Shown here piece by piece: positions 38,819 through 47,155 of a stretch of DNA of 64,000 nt. The first letter of the stretch is position 1. Each line of letters begins with the position of its first letter. The notes beneath the pieces are model-generated. The model ran no database searches and had not been told where the DNA came from. It saw nothing but the letters and a program-made list of their open reading frames with translations. Origin of the DNA: Euzebya tangerina. GTDB taxonomy: Bacteria > Actinomycetota > Nitriliruptoria > Euzebyales > Euzebyaceae. The stretch covers positions 1,674,001 to 1,738,000 of the forward strand of contig NZ_PPDK01000001.1 in the NCBI RefSeq assembly GCF_003074135.1, written 5' to 3'. The translations under genes and the position numbers were made by a program.

Positions 38819-40375
38819 TCAGACCGTCCGGTCCTGGTCATCCCAGTGCGGCTTGCGAAGCTCCCGCTTGAGGATCTTGCCGGTCGGCGCCTTCGGCAGT
38901 TCGGCCACGAACTCCACGCTCTTCGGCTTCTGGTAGGACGCGAGGTGCTCCCGCGCGGTGTCGATGATCTCCTGCTCGGTCGTCCTCGCGCCGGGCTTGC
39001 ACACCACGACGGCGTGGACGTTCTCGCCCCACTCGTCGTCCGGTACCCCGATCACGGCGACTTCGAGCACCGCGTCGTGATGGGCGATGGCCTCCTCCAC
39101 CTGCGCCGAGTAGATGTTCTCCCCACCCGAGATGATCATGTCCTTGGCCCGGTCCACGATGTAGACGAACGACTCCTCGTCCCACGTGGCCAGGTCGCCC
39201 GTCCACATCCACCCGTCCCGCAGCGTGTCCTCCGTCAGGTCCGGCCGACGCCAGTAGCCCAGCATGTTGGCCTCCGACCGCACGACGATCTCGCCGGCCG
39301 TCCGGGCGTCGCGCGGCACCGGGTTGCCGTGCACATCCACGACCTGCAACCGCGTCACGAACCCCTCCCGGCCACACGACCGCAGGCGGTGCACGTTTCT
39401 CCCTGCGGCGGCGTCGCGGTGGACCTCGGGGGAGAGGAACGTCATCGTGGTCCCCTCGGTCTGGCCGTATCCCTGCAGGAGGTCGCTCGGGAAGGCCTCC
39501 AAGGCGTTGCGGACCACCGTCGAGGGCATCGGCCCGCCTCCGTACATGATGCTGCGCAGGTTGGAGAGGTCGTAGGTGTCGAAGCCGTCGACCGCCATCA
39601 TCCAGTTGAGCATCGTGGTGATGCCGAGGAAGGCGGAGACCTGCTCCTGTTGGATGACCTCCAGGGCCAGCTGGGGCTCGAAGTTGATCAGCACCACCGG
39701 CCGCCCGTGGGCCAGGTAGTTCATCGCGAGCACCACCGGGATGTGGTACATCTGCCCGGTCAGCATGTACACGTCGGTCGGTACGATCCGCTCGGCCACG
39801 GTCTGGTTCACCATCGCCATGTAGGCACTGCGGTGGGAGTGCAGGGCCCCCTTCGACTGACCGGTCGTGCCGCCCGTGTACAGGATGAACAGCGGGTCGT
39901 CGTCCCCGACCTGGGCCGACCAGGGCGGCTCGTCGTCCGAGGCCCGCTCGAGGAGCGCCTCGTAGCTTCCGTCGCCGCCCGGACCGAACTGCAGCCAGTG
40001 CTCGACCCGTACCTGGTCGTGCAGGTCGGCGCCCTGCGTCACCAACTCACCGGCCACGATCACAACACGTGGCTCGCCGTCACCGACGATCCGGGCCAGC
40101 TCCGCGGTCCCGAGTCGCCAGTTGAGCGGTTGCGTGACCAGCCCGGCCCGGCCAGCGGCGAAGTACAGCGTCTGGTACTCGATCGAGTTCTTGGCCAGGA
40201 TGGCGACGCGGTCACCGGCGTCCAGACCGAGTTCGTCGCGCAGGCCGTTGGCCAGCCGCCGAACCTGCTCATCGAGGTCGCGGAAGGTGATCCGCCGCTC
40301 GTTCGGGACATCGATGATGGCCTCTGCGTGGGGATCGAGGGCGGCCCACTTCGCCGGGATCATGCCGATGTTCAT
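38819..40375 (-). CDS. Acyl-CoA ligase (ANL superfamily)
   Basis: A 518-residue AMP-forming ligase: YTGGTTGQSKGA near residue 165 (G in place of the second S), GYGQTEGTT, GWMWTGDLATWDEE, DRAKDMIISGGENIYSAQVE, and the C-terminal catalytic loop KAPTGKILKREL. The ATG at 40375 is 14 bases from operator site 5; on the minus strand TAGAAC lies eight bases upstream. The frame open to 40690 is antisense to the gene at 40437. Likely activates the substrate for the DHSWG/thiolase branch. Confidence 0.92.
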   Translation of the reverse strand: MNIGMIPAKWAALDPHAEAIIDVPNERRITFRDLDEQVRRLANGLRDELGLDAGDRVAILAKNSIEYQTLYFAAGRAGLVTQPLNWRLGTAELARIVGDGEPRVVIVAGELVTQGADLHDQVRVEHWLQFGPGGDGSYEALLERASDDEPPWSAQVGDDDPLFILYTGGTTGQSKGALHSHRSAYMAMVNQTVAERIVPTDVYMLTGQMYHIPVVLAMNYLAHGRPVVLINFEPQLALEVIQQEQVSAFLGITTMLNWMMAVDGFDTYDLSNLRSIMYGGGPMPSTVVRNALEAFPSDLLQGYGQTEGTTMTFLSPEVHRDAAAGRNVHRLRSCGREGFVTRLQVVDVHGNPVPRDARTAGEIVVRSEANMLGYWRRPDLTEDTLRDGWMWTGDLATWDEESFVYIVDRAKDMIISGGENIYSAQVEEAIAHHDAVLEVAVIGVPDDEWGENVHAVVVCKPGARTTEQEIIDTAREHLASYQKPKSVEFVAELPKAPTGKILKRELRKPHWDDQDRTV

Positions 40376-40388
40376 TGACCCCGGTTCT

Positions 40389-40406
40389 ACCAAACAATCG
40401 TTTGGC
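40389..40406. promoter_or_regulatory. Operator site 5 of the shared 18-bp palindrome
   Basis: ACCAAACAATCGTTTGGC lies between the divergent CoA ligase (start at 40375) and DHSWG gene (start at 40437). The minus -10 candidate TAGAAC overlaps its edge, and a plus -10 candidate TAGAAC at 40425-40430 is six bases before the ATG. Confidence 0.75.
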
Positions 40407-40436
40407 AGGCTACGTCGGGTTCGGTAGAACAGACAC

Positions 40437-41429
40437 ATGATCAGCGTCGGTGAGGACCTCCCACATCCCGTGCCGCCCCAGGCCTTCATGATGTGGAAGG
40501 AGAACTGGGTCTTCCCCGGTGTCGACCCCGAGCGCCGCATCGCGGTGCTGTTCCACGTCTCGCTGCGCCCGACCCAGGGCGAAGGCATCTTCACCGCCAA
40601 GTTCACCGTCGATGGCTGGGAACACCGCTGGGTCGGCCGCGAGCCGATCCCGCAGCAGTTGGCAGGGTTCGTCCCGGTGCAGGGCGGCAAGCTGCGCTTC
40701 GACGTGGAGGCCCCGATGGAGCAGTTCCGGCTGCGCTACACCTCCGACGAACTCGACGCCGACATCACCTTCACGGCCCGCTTCGCCCCGTGGGACTTCG
40801 ACGAGGGCGTGAAGGCCCCCGGACCCTCGCGCATGGGAGAGCTGGGCCGCACCGTCTTCCCGTTCCACCACTACGAGCAGAGCCTGACCATGAGCGGGAC
40901 CATCACCGCACACGACGGGCCACACGCCGGCACCACCTTCGAGGTGGCCGGCTTCGGGAATCGCGACCACTCGTGGGGCTTCCGCGACGACCACAGCTTC
41001 ATCGAACATCACTGGCTGAACGCCAACTTCCCGGACAACTACGTCCAGGGCACCGTGATGCACGAGACGTCCTACCCACACCCCAAGTTCGGCGGCTGGG
41101 TGTCGGTGGAGGGATCGAACACCGGCGTCGTCCACGTGGACCGGTCCGGCGCCTACTGGCTGGAGCCCAACACACCGTTCCCGGACCTCGTGAAGGACGT
41201 GACCTACCGCTTGAGGCTGGCCGACGGGGCCACCCGGACCATCACCGCGCACCTGGCCGAGCCGTACGCCCGACTCTTCCTGAACTTCCGCTCGAAGGAC
41301 CGGGCCAAGGCGTATCAGGACCAGCAGATCATGTGCGACTTCACCGATGACGACACCGGCGCCTCGGGGGTCGGGGTGCTCGAGATCGGCAAGCGCCTGG
41401 TCGGCCCCGGCGTGGCCGACCTGATCTGA
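40437..41429 (+). CDS. Uncharacterised 'DHSWG' protein (DUF7064/7065-like)
   Basis: A 330-residue beta-rich protein. The motif GFGNRDHSWGFRDDHSFIEH near residue 180 parallels GCRDHSWGIRS in the minus-strand neighbour, so two family members face each other across one operator. The N-terminal part (MMWKENWVFPGVDPERRIAV, then FHVSLRPTQGEG) is typical of this group. A leaderless start is likely (TAGAAC six bases before the ATG). No signal peptide. Function unknown. Confidence 0.75.
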   Translation: MISVGEDLPHPVPPQAFMMWKENWVFPGVDPERRIAVLFHVSLRPTQGEGIFTAKFTVDGWEHRWVGREPIPQQLAGFVPVQGGKLRFDVEAPMEQFRLRYTSDELDADITFTARFAPWDFDEGVKAPGPSRMGELGRTVFPFHHYEQSLTMSGTITAHDGPHAGTTFEVAGFGNRDHSWGFRDDHSFIEHHWLNANFPDNYVQGTVMHETSYPHPKFGGWVSVEGSNTGVVHVDRSGAYWLEPNTPFPDLVKDVTYRLRLADGATRTITAHLAEPYARLFLNFRSKDRAKAYQDQQIMCDFTDDDTGASGVGVLEIGKRLVGPGVADLI

Positions 41430-41476
41430 GAGCCAGTGGGTCCGGTGACGGCGGCAGCAACCTCAGGTGGCCGACG

Positions 41477-43120
41477 GTGACGCCGTCGGAACGCGCGGCC
41501 CTGACGGCCTGGATTCAGGACAAGCTGAAGGCCACGGTCCTGTCGGTGCACGACCTGACTCGGCATGCAGAGGGCTTCTCCTGGGAGACCTACACGTTCA
41601 CCGCCGAGTGGCGCAGCGACCAGCAGGCCACGCGACACGGCTTCGCGCTGCGGCGCGAGCCGGCGGAGGGGTTGCTGCCCCCGTACGACGCGCGGCGAGA
41701 CCACCAACTGCATCGGGCCGTCCTCGACCGCTCCAGCGTCCCCGTACCGGGCCTGCACTGGCTGGAGACCGATCGGCGGGTGCTGGGTCGCCCCTTCTAC
41801 GTGATGGACCAGGTATCGGGAATCGTGCCCGTGCCGTGGAAGCCCAACGATCCGCGCGTCTTTCCCGACGAGGAGGCCCGGGCTCGGCTGGGGCGACACT
41901 TCGTCGACGTGCTGGCCGACATCCACGCCATCGATCTGGGATCGACCGAGCGACGGCCACGGTCGCCGCGTGCTGGCATCTCCCTACCGTCCGGGGCGCC
42001 CGGCCACACGGGAGCGGATGTCGTCCCGCCAGCCATCACCGAGATCCTCTCCGACAGCGGGGCGGACACCGACGACCTGGCTCGCGGAGAGGTGGCCCGA
42101 TGGGCTGACGTCGTGGAGCGCTCCGCCATGGTTCGCGAGCCACTCCTCGACGCCGCCGTCTTGTGGCTGGAGGGGAACGTCGCCACGTCCGGCCGTCGTG
42201 CCCTGGTGCACGGCGACTACCGGATCGGCAACGTCATGGTCGGCGACGACGGGCTGATCAACGCAGTGTTCGATTGGGAACTGGCGCACATCGGCGATCC
42301 GGTGTTCGACCTTGCCTGGGCATCGCTGAAGCTCTACGGGGGCCGGTCGGGCCTGATGAGCCGGCTGCTGCCGATCGCCGAAGGGCTAAGGCGGTACACC
42401 GACCGCACCGGCCTCGAGGTTGACCCGGCCGTCTTCCGCTTCTGGACCGTGTTCTGCCATCTCCGCGCGCTCGCCCCCTACCTGCAGGCCACGCAGGCCT
42501 TCCAGAGCGGCCGCACCCACGACACGCGCCTGGCGAACATGGGCCATCAGTCTGGGCACCTCATGAAGTTCCTGGCGGAGGAGTTGGGTCTGCGAGCAAC
42601 GCCGTCGGCCCGATCGGGCACACCGGACACCAGCGATCCCGACGGCGAGGACGCAGAAGGAGACGCCACGATGATGCAGAACACACCCGAACGACTCCTG
42701 CGCGGAGCCGCCGAGGCCGTCCGGGACGTCCTTGCGCAGGTCACAGACCCCGATCCCTTCGTGCGCTCGCAACTGCGGGCCACGGCCGAACTGCTGGACA
42801 ACCTGGCCCCCCGCATCGAGTGGAGCGCTGCTGACCTGACCACGCTGATCGCCCGGGTTCGGACCGTGCTGGAGGAGGCCTCCGCAGCCAGCCAGGGTCG
42901 GGTGCCTCGTGCCGCCGCCGTGCTCGCCACCCCGGTCGACGACACCTCTGTGGCCACCTTGATCGCGCAGCGCGACGCCCATCTGGAGGCGCTGCGCGAC
43001 GTCCAGGCGTGGCTGGCCGACACCCCCGCACACCCGGACCTGCAGATCGCCGTCGAGCAGCTGCTGGCCTGGCAGATCGAGACCGACCTCGCCGCTCTGC
43101 GTGCCGGCAGCGCCGCCTGA
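41477..43120 (+). CDS. Aminoglycoside-phosphotransferase-like kinase fused to a DUF6285-like domain
   Basis: A 547-residue protein. Residues 1-360 are an APH/choline-kinase-like fold with the catalytic HGDYRIGNVM and the metal site DWELAHIGDP. Such proteins in acyl-CoA clusters may phosphorylate a hydroxyacyl-CoA for dehydration. Residues 395-547 form a helical DUF6285-like domain starting at MMQNTPERLLRG. A GGAG eight bases before the internal ATG at 42671 suggests that this domain can also be made alone. GTG start at 41477, 47 bases after the previous gene. Confidence 0.8.
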   Translation: MTPSERAALTAWIQDKLKATVLSVHDLTRHAEGFSWETYTFTAEWRSDQQATRHGFALRREPAEGLLPPYDARRDHQLHRAVLDRSSVPVPGLHWLETDRRVLGRPFYVMDQVSGIVPVPWKPNDPRVFPDEEARARLGRHFVDVLADIHAIDLGSTERRPRSPRAGISLPSGAPGHTGADVVPPAITEILSDSGADTDDLARGEVARWADVVERSAMVREPLLDAAVLWLEGNVATSGRRALVHGDYRIGNVMVGDDGLINAVFDWELAHIGDPVFDLAWASLKLYGGRSGLMSRLLPIAEGLRRYTDRTGLEVDPAVFRFWTVFCHLRALAPYLQATQAFQSGRTHDTRLANMGHQSGHLMKFLAEELGLRATPSARSGTPDTSDPDGEDAEGDATMMQNTPERLLRGAAEAVRDVLAQVTDPDPFVRSQLRATAELLDNLAPRIEWSAADLTTLIARVRTVLEEASAASQGRVPRAAAVLATPVDDTSVATLIAQRDAHLEALRDVQAWLADTPAHPDLQIAVEQLLAWQIETDLAALRAGSAA

Positions 43121-43177
43121 CCACGCCTGCGGAGGCGCCCGACGCCCGGATACCAACAGCCCGACCAAGGAGCCCCC

Positions 43178-43597
43178 ATGGATGCCACCGACCGACTCGC
43201 CGTGATCGACACCCTCAACCGCTACGGCCACGCCTACGACCAGGGCGACTTCGAGATGCTGGCCCGGTGCTTCACCGAGAACGCCGTCTTCACGATCGAT
43301 GGCGGAATCGGCGACATGCCCACCCAGATGCGCGGGCGCGACGAGATCGTCGCCTCGATGCGGGCTCGCCGCGCGGCCACCGAGGCGGCGCAGCGTCGCC
43401 ACCTGATCACCAACATCATGATGGACCCCGACGGGCCGGACCGGGTCACCGCGGCTTGCTACCTGCTGCTCGGCTCGACGGAGGAGGGGACGCTGCGCCT
43501 GCCGACCACCGCCCGGTACACCGATGTCCTGGAGCGGGACGGCGACCACTGGGCCATCGCCCAGCGGACGCTCCGGCTGGACGGGAGCGTTGGGTGA
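43178..43597 (+). CDS. SnoaL-like (NTF2-fold) protein
   Basis: A 139-residue SnoaL_4-type protein: ATDRLAVIDTLNRYGHAYDQGD, FEMLARCFTENAVFTID, MRGRDEIVASM, and a C-terminal RYTDVLERDGDHWAIAQR strand pair. A His/Asp pair in GHAYDQ is near the usual catalytic position. ATG with AAGGAG upstream. It overlaps the VOC gene by four bases (GTGA). Third SnoaL-like gene of the presumed regulon. Confidence 0.85.
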   Translation: MDATDRLAVIDTLNRYGHAYDQGDFEMLARCFTENAVFTIDGGIGDMPTQMRGRDEIVASMRARRAATEAAQRRHLITNIMMDPDGPDRVTAACYLLLGSTEEGTLRLPTTARYTDVLERDGDHWAIAQRTLRLDGSVG

Positions 43598-44091
43598 GCG
43601 CCGACTCATCTGCAACAGGGGGCCACATCGAGGCCTACCACGTCGCCTTCGTCGTCACGGACCTGGACGCGGCGATGGCGGAGTTCAGCGACCTGCTGGG
43701 CCTGCAGTGGGCCAGCGTGCAAGTCCGGGACCTGGCGGTTCGGACACCTGAGTCGCGGCAGGACGTGGCGCTGCGCTTCGTCTACTCGAGCCCGGTCAGT
43801 GGCCCCTGTCTGATCGAGTTGATCGAGGGGCAGGCAGACACCGTGTTCTCGGTGCCGGACGGTCACGGCTGGGCGTTCCACCACCTGGGCCTGTGGGCGC
43901 CGGACCTGGCTGAGCAGTCGACGCGGCTGGCGACGGCCGGGGCGCCGCTCGTCGCGACGCTGGGAGCCGGCCCCGAGGCCGCTGGTTTCGCCTGCCACCA
44001 GTTGCAGCACGGCCCGCAGATCGAGTTGCTCGACGCCGCGCGCCGCCCGGGGCTGATGGGCTGGCTGGCCGGCGCGCCCTCGATCGACTGA
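43594..44091 (+). CDS. VOC-family (glyoxalase/dioxygenase fold) protein
   Basis: A 165-residue vicinal-oxygen-chelate protein with two beta-alpha-beta-beta-beta modules: HVAFVVTDLDAAMAEFSDLLG and FHHLGLWAPDLAEQS. The metal-site candidates are the His of YHVAF and the His of HHLGL, plus Glu in CLIELIEG and in QIELLD. This is close to the methylmalonyl-CoA epimerase layout, so a CoA-thioester epimerase is possible. GTG start overlapping the SnoaL stop. Confidence 0.82.
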   Translation: MSADSSATGGHIEAYHVAFVVTDLDAAMAEFSDLLGLQWASVQVRDLAVRTPESRQDVALRFVYSSPVSGPCLIELIEGQADTVFSVPDGHGWAFHHLGLWAPDLAEQSTRLATAGAPLVATLGAGPEAAGFACHQLQHGPQIELLDAARRPGLMGWLAGAPSID

Positions 44092-44113
44092 GCGCTCCCT
44101 CGGAGACGCTGGC

Positions 44114-45295
44114 CTATGGCGCTGACAGCACCATGACGGCCGAGATGGCGCCTGGCCCGCCGAGGGTGTGCGCCAACCCACGAGTGGCGCCGGGGACCTG
44201 CCGGTCGCCGGCACGGCCCATCACCTGGTCGGCGATCTCGGCCACCATCCGGACGCCCGTGGCGCCGACCGGGTGTCCGCAGGAGAGCAGGCCACCCGAC
44301 AGATTGACGGGGATGTCACCACCGGCGCTGGTTGCTCCGGATCGCAGAAGATCCACGCCGCCGCCGCGCTCCACCAGGCCGAGGTCCTCGGTGTTGACGA
44401 TCTCGGTGATCGTGAAGCAGTCGTGGCACTCGACCACATCGAGCTCGTCACGCGGGCTGGTGATCCCGGCCTGCTCGTAGGCGATGGCGGCCGCCCGCCG
44501 GGTCGCCTCGAAGCCCAGGAAGTCGTTGTGGCTGCGCGTGTGCATCGCGAAGTAGCCATCCAGGGTGAACAGGCCGACACCGTCGATGAGGGCGTACTGG
44601 CGTGCGTGCTGCTCGGCCCAGTCCCGGCTGGTCACGATGACCGCTGCCGCACCGTCGGTCGTCGGAGTGCAGTCCAGCAGTCCGAGGGGATCGGCCACGC
44701 GTGGAGCGCTGGTCACCTCCTCCACGGTGACCTCGGTCCGGTAGTGGGCCTTCGGGTTGCGCGTGGCGTGTCGGTGGTTCTTCACGGCGACCTGCGCCAG
44801 CGCCGCCGGATCCTCGCCGTGGACGTGCAGGTAGCGGTTGGCGATGAGGGCGAACTGCCCCGGCGCCGTGCGGCCCTTGGACAACGTCGGATGGGTCTGG
44901 TTGGAGGTCTTGGCCACCAGCGACTCGCGGGGCGTGACGTCCCGCATCTTCTCGGCGCCGACCGCCAGGACGACCTCGGCCTCACCGGCCGCCACGGCCA
45001 TGGCGGCGTGCCGCACGGCCTCCATCCCACTGGTGCAGAAGTTGGACACCCGCGATGCCGGTAGGGGATGCCGGAGTGCCTCGGCGACGGCGGCGGCGCT
45101 GTCGCCGACCAGGCCAGCGAGCAGCGGCTCGGCGGTGCCCAACCAGGCCGCGTCCAGGTCCTCGGGTTGCAGTCCGGCGTCGGCCAGGGCGGCAAACGAT
45201 GCATCGGCGACCAGATCCAGGTAGCCCGTCTCCGTCAGCACCCCGAACGGCGTGACCCCGAGGCCGACGATGGCGACGTCTCCGGCGATCGGCAC
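44114..45295 (-). CDS. Acetyl-CoA acetyltransferase/SCP2-type thiolase
   Basis: A 393-residue thiolase with an intact active site: nucleophile Cys87 in NFCTSGMEA, CHDCFTITEI in the middle, and SCGHPVGATG near the C-terminus. It therefore differs from the Cys-less homologue at 10888. Likely performs the thiolytic cleavage of a beta-ketoacyl-CoA. The GTG start overlaps the stop of the KAS-like/DUF35 fusion gene by one base, and both are behind operator site 6. Convergent with the VOC gene. Confidence 0.9.
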   Translation of the reverse strand: MPIAGDVAIVGLGVTPFGVLTETGYLDLVADASFAALADAGLQPEDLDAAWLGTAEPLLAGLVGDSAAAVAEALRHPLPASRVSNFCTSGMEAVRHAAMAVAAGEAEVVLAVGAEKMRDVTPRESLVAKTSNQTHPTLSKGRTAPGQFALIANRYLHVHGEDPAALAQVAVKNHRHATRNPKAHYRTEVTVEEVTSAPRVADPLGLLDCTPTTDGAAAVIVTSRDWAEQHARQYALIDGVGLFTLDGYFAMHTRSHNDFLGFEATRRAAAIAYEQAGITSPRDELDVVECHDCFTITEIVNTEDLGLVERGGGVDLLRSGATSAGGDIPVNLSGGLLSCGHPVGATGVRMVAEIADQVMGRAGDRQVPGATRGLAHTLGGPGAISAVMVLSAP

Positions 45296-46533
45296 TACCC
45301 AGACGCCTCCACAGTGGCGGGCGCGACCTTCCAGTACCGCTGGGCCAGCCCGTCCACGGTGTAGAGGGTGCGAGGCACCAGGTGCACCGGATCGTCGATC
45401 TCCAGTGGTGGCGCTTCGGGCACAGCCTGACCGTAGAAGCGGCCGCCGTCGTCCAGCTCCACCACCACCATCTGGACTGGACCGCCGTAGGGGTAGACCC
45501 GGTCGGTGGTCATGGTCAGGACGCGGCCCGTTCGGCTCAGCAGTACCTGGTCCAGTTCCCGGCCGGCGCTGCCCGGGACGGCTGGGAAGATCGTCTCACC
45601 CGTCCGGCGGTCCCGTTGGGCCTCCAACCGCAGGTCCTGTCCGCGCTCGCGCCAGGCGCGAGGGCCGGAGGTGAAGGGCTCGAACCCCGCCGTCCCGGCC
45701 GCCCTGGGTGGCGGACGGTCGATGCCAGCGTCGAGGACCGCCTGGATGCGCTTGCCAACCACACCGGTCGTCCGACCGACCGTCAGGTCGACGGTGTGCT
45801 GGACGCCGCCGGCCCGGCTGACCAGTCGCACGACGTCGTCGGGGTTGGCGTCAGCAGCGGCCAGGAGGCCGGCAGTCAGCGGCGCGGCGCATCCGAGCAC
45901 GCCGGCGCCGTCCAGTCGCGGGCTGCGGGGCCCGGCGCTGATGACGGTCTCGGGCTGGTCGGGCCGCGGGGGGCTCGCACCGGCACCCGCCAACGCCCGG
46001 TCGCCATCCCGGATGCCCCGCTCGTCCCAGGGTCGCCACTGATCACGGACCAGCTCAGCCGAGGAGGCGACCCAGCGCAGCCTCCCCGCCGTACCCGTGT
46101 GATCGAGGACCAGGCAGATCGCCCCTGCGCCGAGGGGTCGTTCCCGGGCATCCCGCCGATCCTCGGCGGCGACGACCACGACCGGACCGCCCACGGTCGC
46201 CAGGACCCCAGCGGCGTGGGGGAGGACTCCCAAGCCGGCGGCGACGGTGCCCCCGTGTTCGGCCACGTGCAGGGCCGGGCCGGCGAGACCGGTGAGCTCG
46301 GCGATCTCCTGGGCCACGCCGCCCTCCGCCAACGGGGAGGAGGTCGTGGCGAGCAGGAGCGCGGTCGGCTGGGCGGACGCTCGCTCCAGCACGTCCAGGA
46401 CCGCCATCGCACCGAGCGTGACGACGTCCTCGTCGTACGCGGCGGCTGCGGTCCGGCCACCACGCCCGGACGGACGACACGTCGGAAGCGCCAGACCCGC
46501 GTCGACCAGCGCCATGCCGTCCGCGCCTGTCAT
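45295..46533 (-). CDS. KAS III/HMG-CoA synthase-like protein fused to a DUF35 OB-fold domain
   Basis: A 412-residue fusion. Residues 1 to about 270 have the thiolase-superfamily layout (GAMAVLDVLERA helix, ALLLATTSSP strand, GVLATVGGPVVVVAAED), but the position of the active-site Cys reads LHVAEHGGTVAA with no Cys. Residues from about 285 to 400 form a DUF35 OB-fold (VLLSRTGRVLTMTTDR, MVVVELDDGGRFYGQ) without the CxxC zinc ribbon. Its thiolase partner is the next gene. It may act as a scaffold or CoA-binding subunit. ATG at 46533 with GAGGAG upstream. Confidence 0.78.
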   Translation of the reverse strand: MTGADGMALVDAGLALPTCRPSGRGGRTAAAAYDEDVVTLGAMAVLDVLERASAQPTALLLATTSSPLAEGGVAQEIAELTGLAGPALHVAEHGGTVAAGLGVLPHAAGVLATVGGPVVVVAAEDRRDARERPLGAGAICLVLDHTGTAGRLRWVASSAELVRDQWRPWDERGIRDGDRALAGAGASPPRPDQPETVISAGPRSPRLDGAGVLGCAAPLTAGLLAAADANPDDVVRLVSRAGGVQHTVDLTVGRTTGVVGKRIQAVLDAGIDRPPPRAAGTAGFEPFTSGPRAWRERGQDLRLEAQRDRRTGETIFPAVPGSAGRELDQVLLSRTGRVLTMTTDRVYPYGGPVQMVVVELDDGGRFYGQAVPEAPPLEIDDPVHLVPRTLYTVDGLAQRYWKVAPATVEASG

Positions 46534-46571
46534 ACCCGACTCCTCGTGTCGCTCGGCACCAATCCTGCCAA

Positions 46572-46589
46572 TTCAAACAAACGGTTGGC
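46572..46589. promoter_or_regulatory. Operator site 6 of the shared 18-bp palindrome
   Basis: TTCAAACAAACGGTTGGC lies 38 bases upstream of the KAS-like/DUF35 gene (minus strand). The right half is well conserved; the left half lacks one C. The gene at 46601-47155 ends next to it, so the site can serve only the minus-strand thiolase operon. Confidence 0.6.
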
Positions 46590-46600
46590 AAGCACGGCGG

Positions 46601-47155
46601 TCAGCGGTGGTAGTGGTACCCCTGCTGCGTTCGCCGAACTCGTGTGACCAGACCGGCGGCGTGGCAGCAGTAGGCCAGGCGCTGAGCATCGGCTCGGCTC
46701 ATCCGACCCACCCGGGCCACGTCGAGGGTGGTGAACTCGGCCGGCAGCTCAGCCGGGAGCAGGTCGAGCAGATCGCGGGTCCCGGCGAAGTGGTGCGTCC
46801 CGATCACCCGGTCCAATCGGGTGTCGATCGTGCGGTACCCACCCCGCCCGCGTCGAGCCCGTGGATCGCGAGCGCGGACCTTCGTCACGTCCACCAGCAC
46901 CGCATCAACCGTCAGATTCGGGTGGTCCAGCAGCGTCGGGATGCTGACCAGTTCCTCCAGCAGGCTCAGGATCGACCCCGAGCGCGGCGAGCGGCGCGTG
47001 CGGCCGTCGGGGAACTGCAGCCGGGTGGTGACCGCGATGGGGTGGACGATCAGCATCGGATGCTCACCCAGCAGGTGGTCGAGCTTGGTTCCCATTGCCG
47101 CGAAGGAGCCGGTCTGGACCTCGATGAGTTGCCGGACATCGCCGAGATCTCGCAC
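46601..47155 (-). CDS. Uncharacterised protein, start unclear (family with a GTLNEGSLH-type N-terminus)
   Basis: From the GTG at 47155 the product has 184 residues: VRQLIEVQTGSFAAMGTKLDH, a HPIAVTTRL strand, SILSLLEELVSIPTLLDHPN, and a C-terminal winged-helix-like part (FTTLDVARVGRMSRADAQRL). The same frame stays open upstream to 47314 and encodes HIGTLNEGSLHAALKEVY and FGAFVIDLVRD, which look like a genuine N-terminus of this family, yet that part contains no ATG, GTG or TTG. Either a rare start codon is used or the 5' end is damaged. Function unknown; a nuclease-like role is possible but unproven. Confidence 0.6.
   Translation of the reverse strand: MRDLGDVRQLIEVQTGSFAAMGTKLDHLLGEHPMLIVHPIAVTTRLQFPDGRTRRSPRSGSILSLLEELVSIPTLLDHPNLTVDAVLVDVTKVRARDPRARRGRGGYRTIDTRLDRVIGTHHFAGTRDLLDLLPAELPAEFTTLDVARVGRMSRADAQRLAYCCHAAGLVTRVRRTQQGYHYHR

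Noticed and set aside
37652-40378. 908-codon open frame on the plus strand opposite the DHSWG and CoA ligase genes
   Set aside because: Its translation is low-complexity (His, Gly, Val, Arg-rich) with no recognisable motif, and it is exactly antisense to two well-supported genes. High GC content keeps such frames open.
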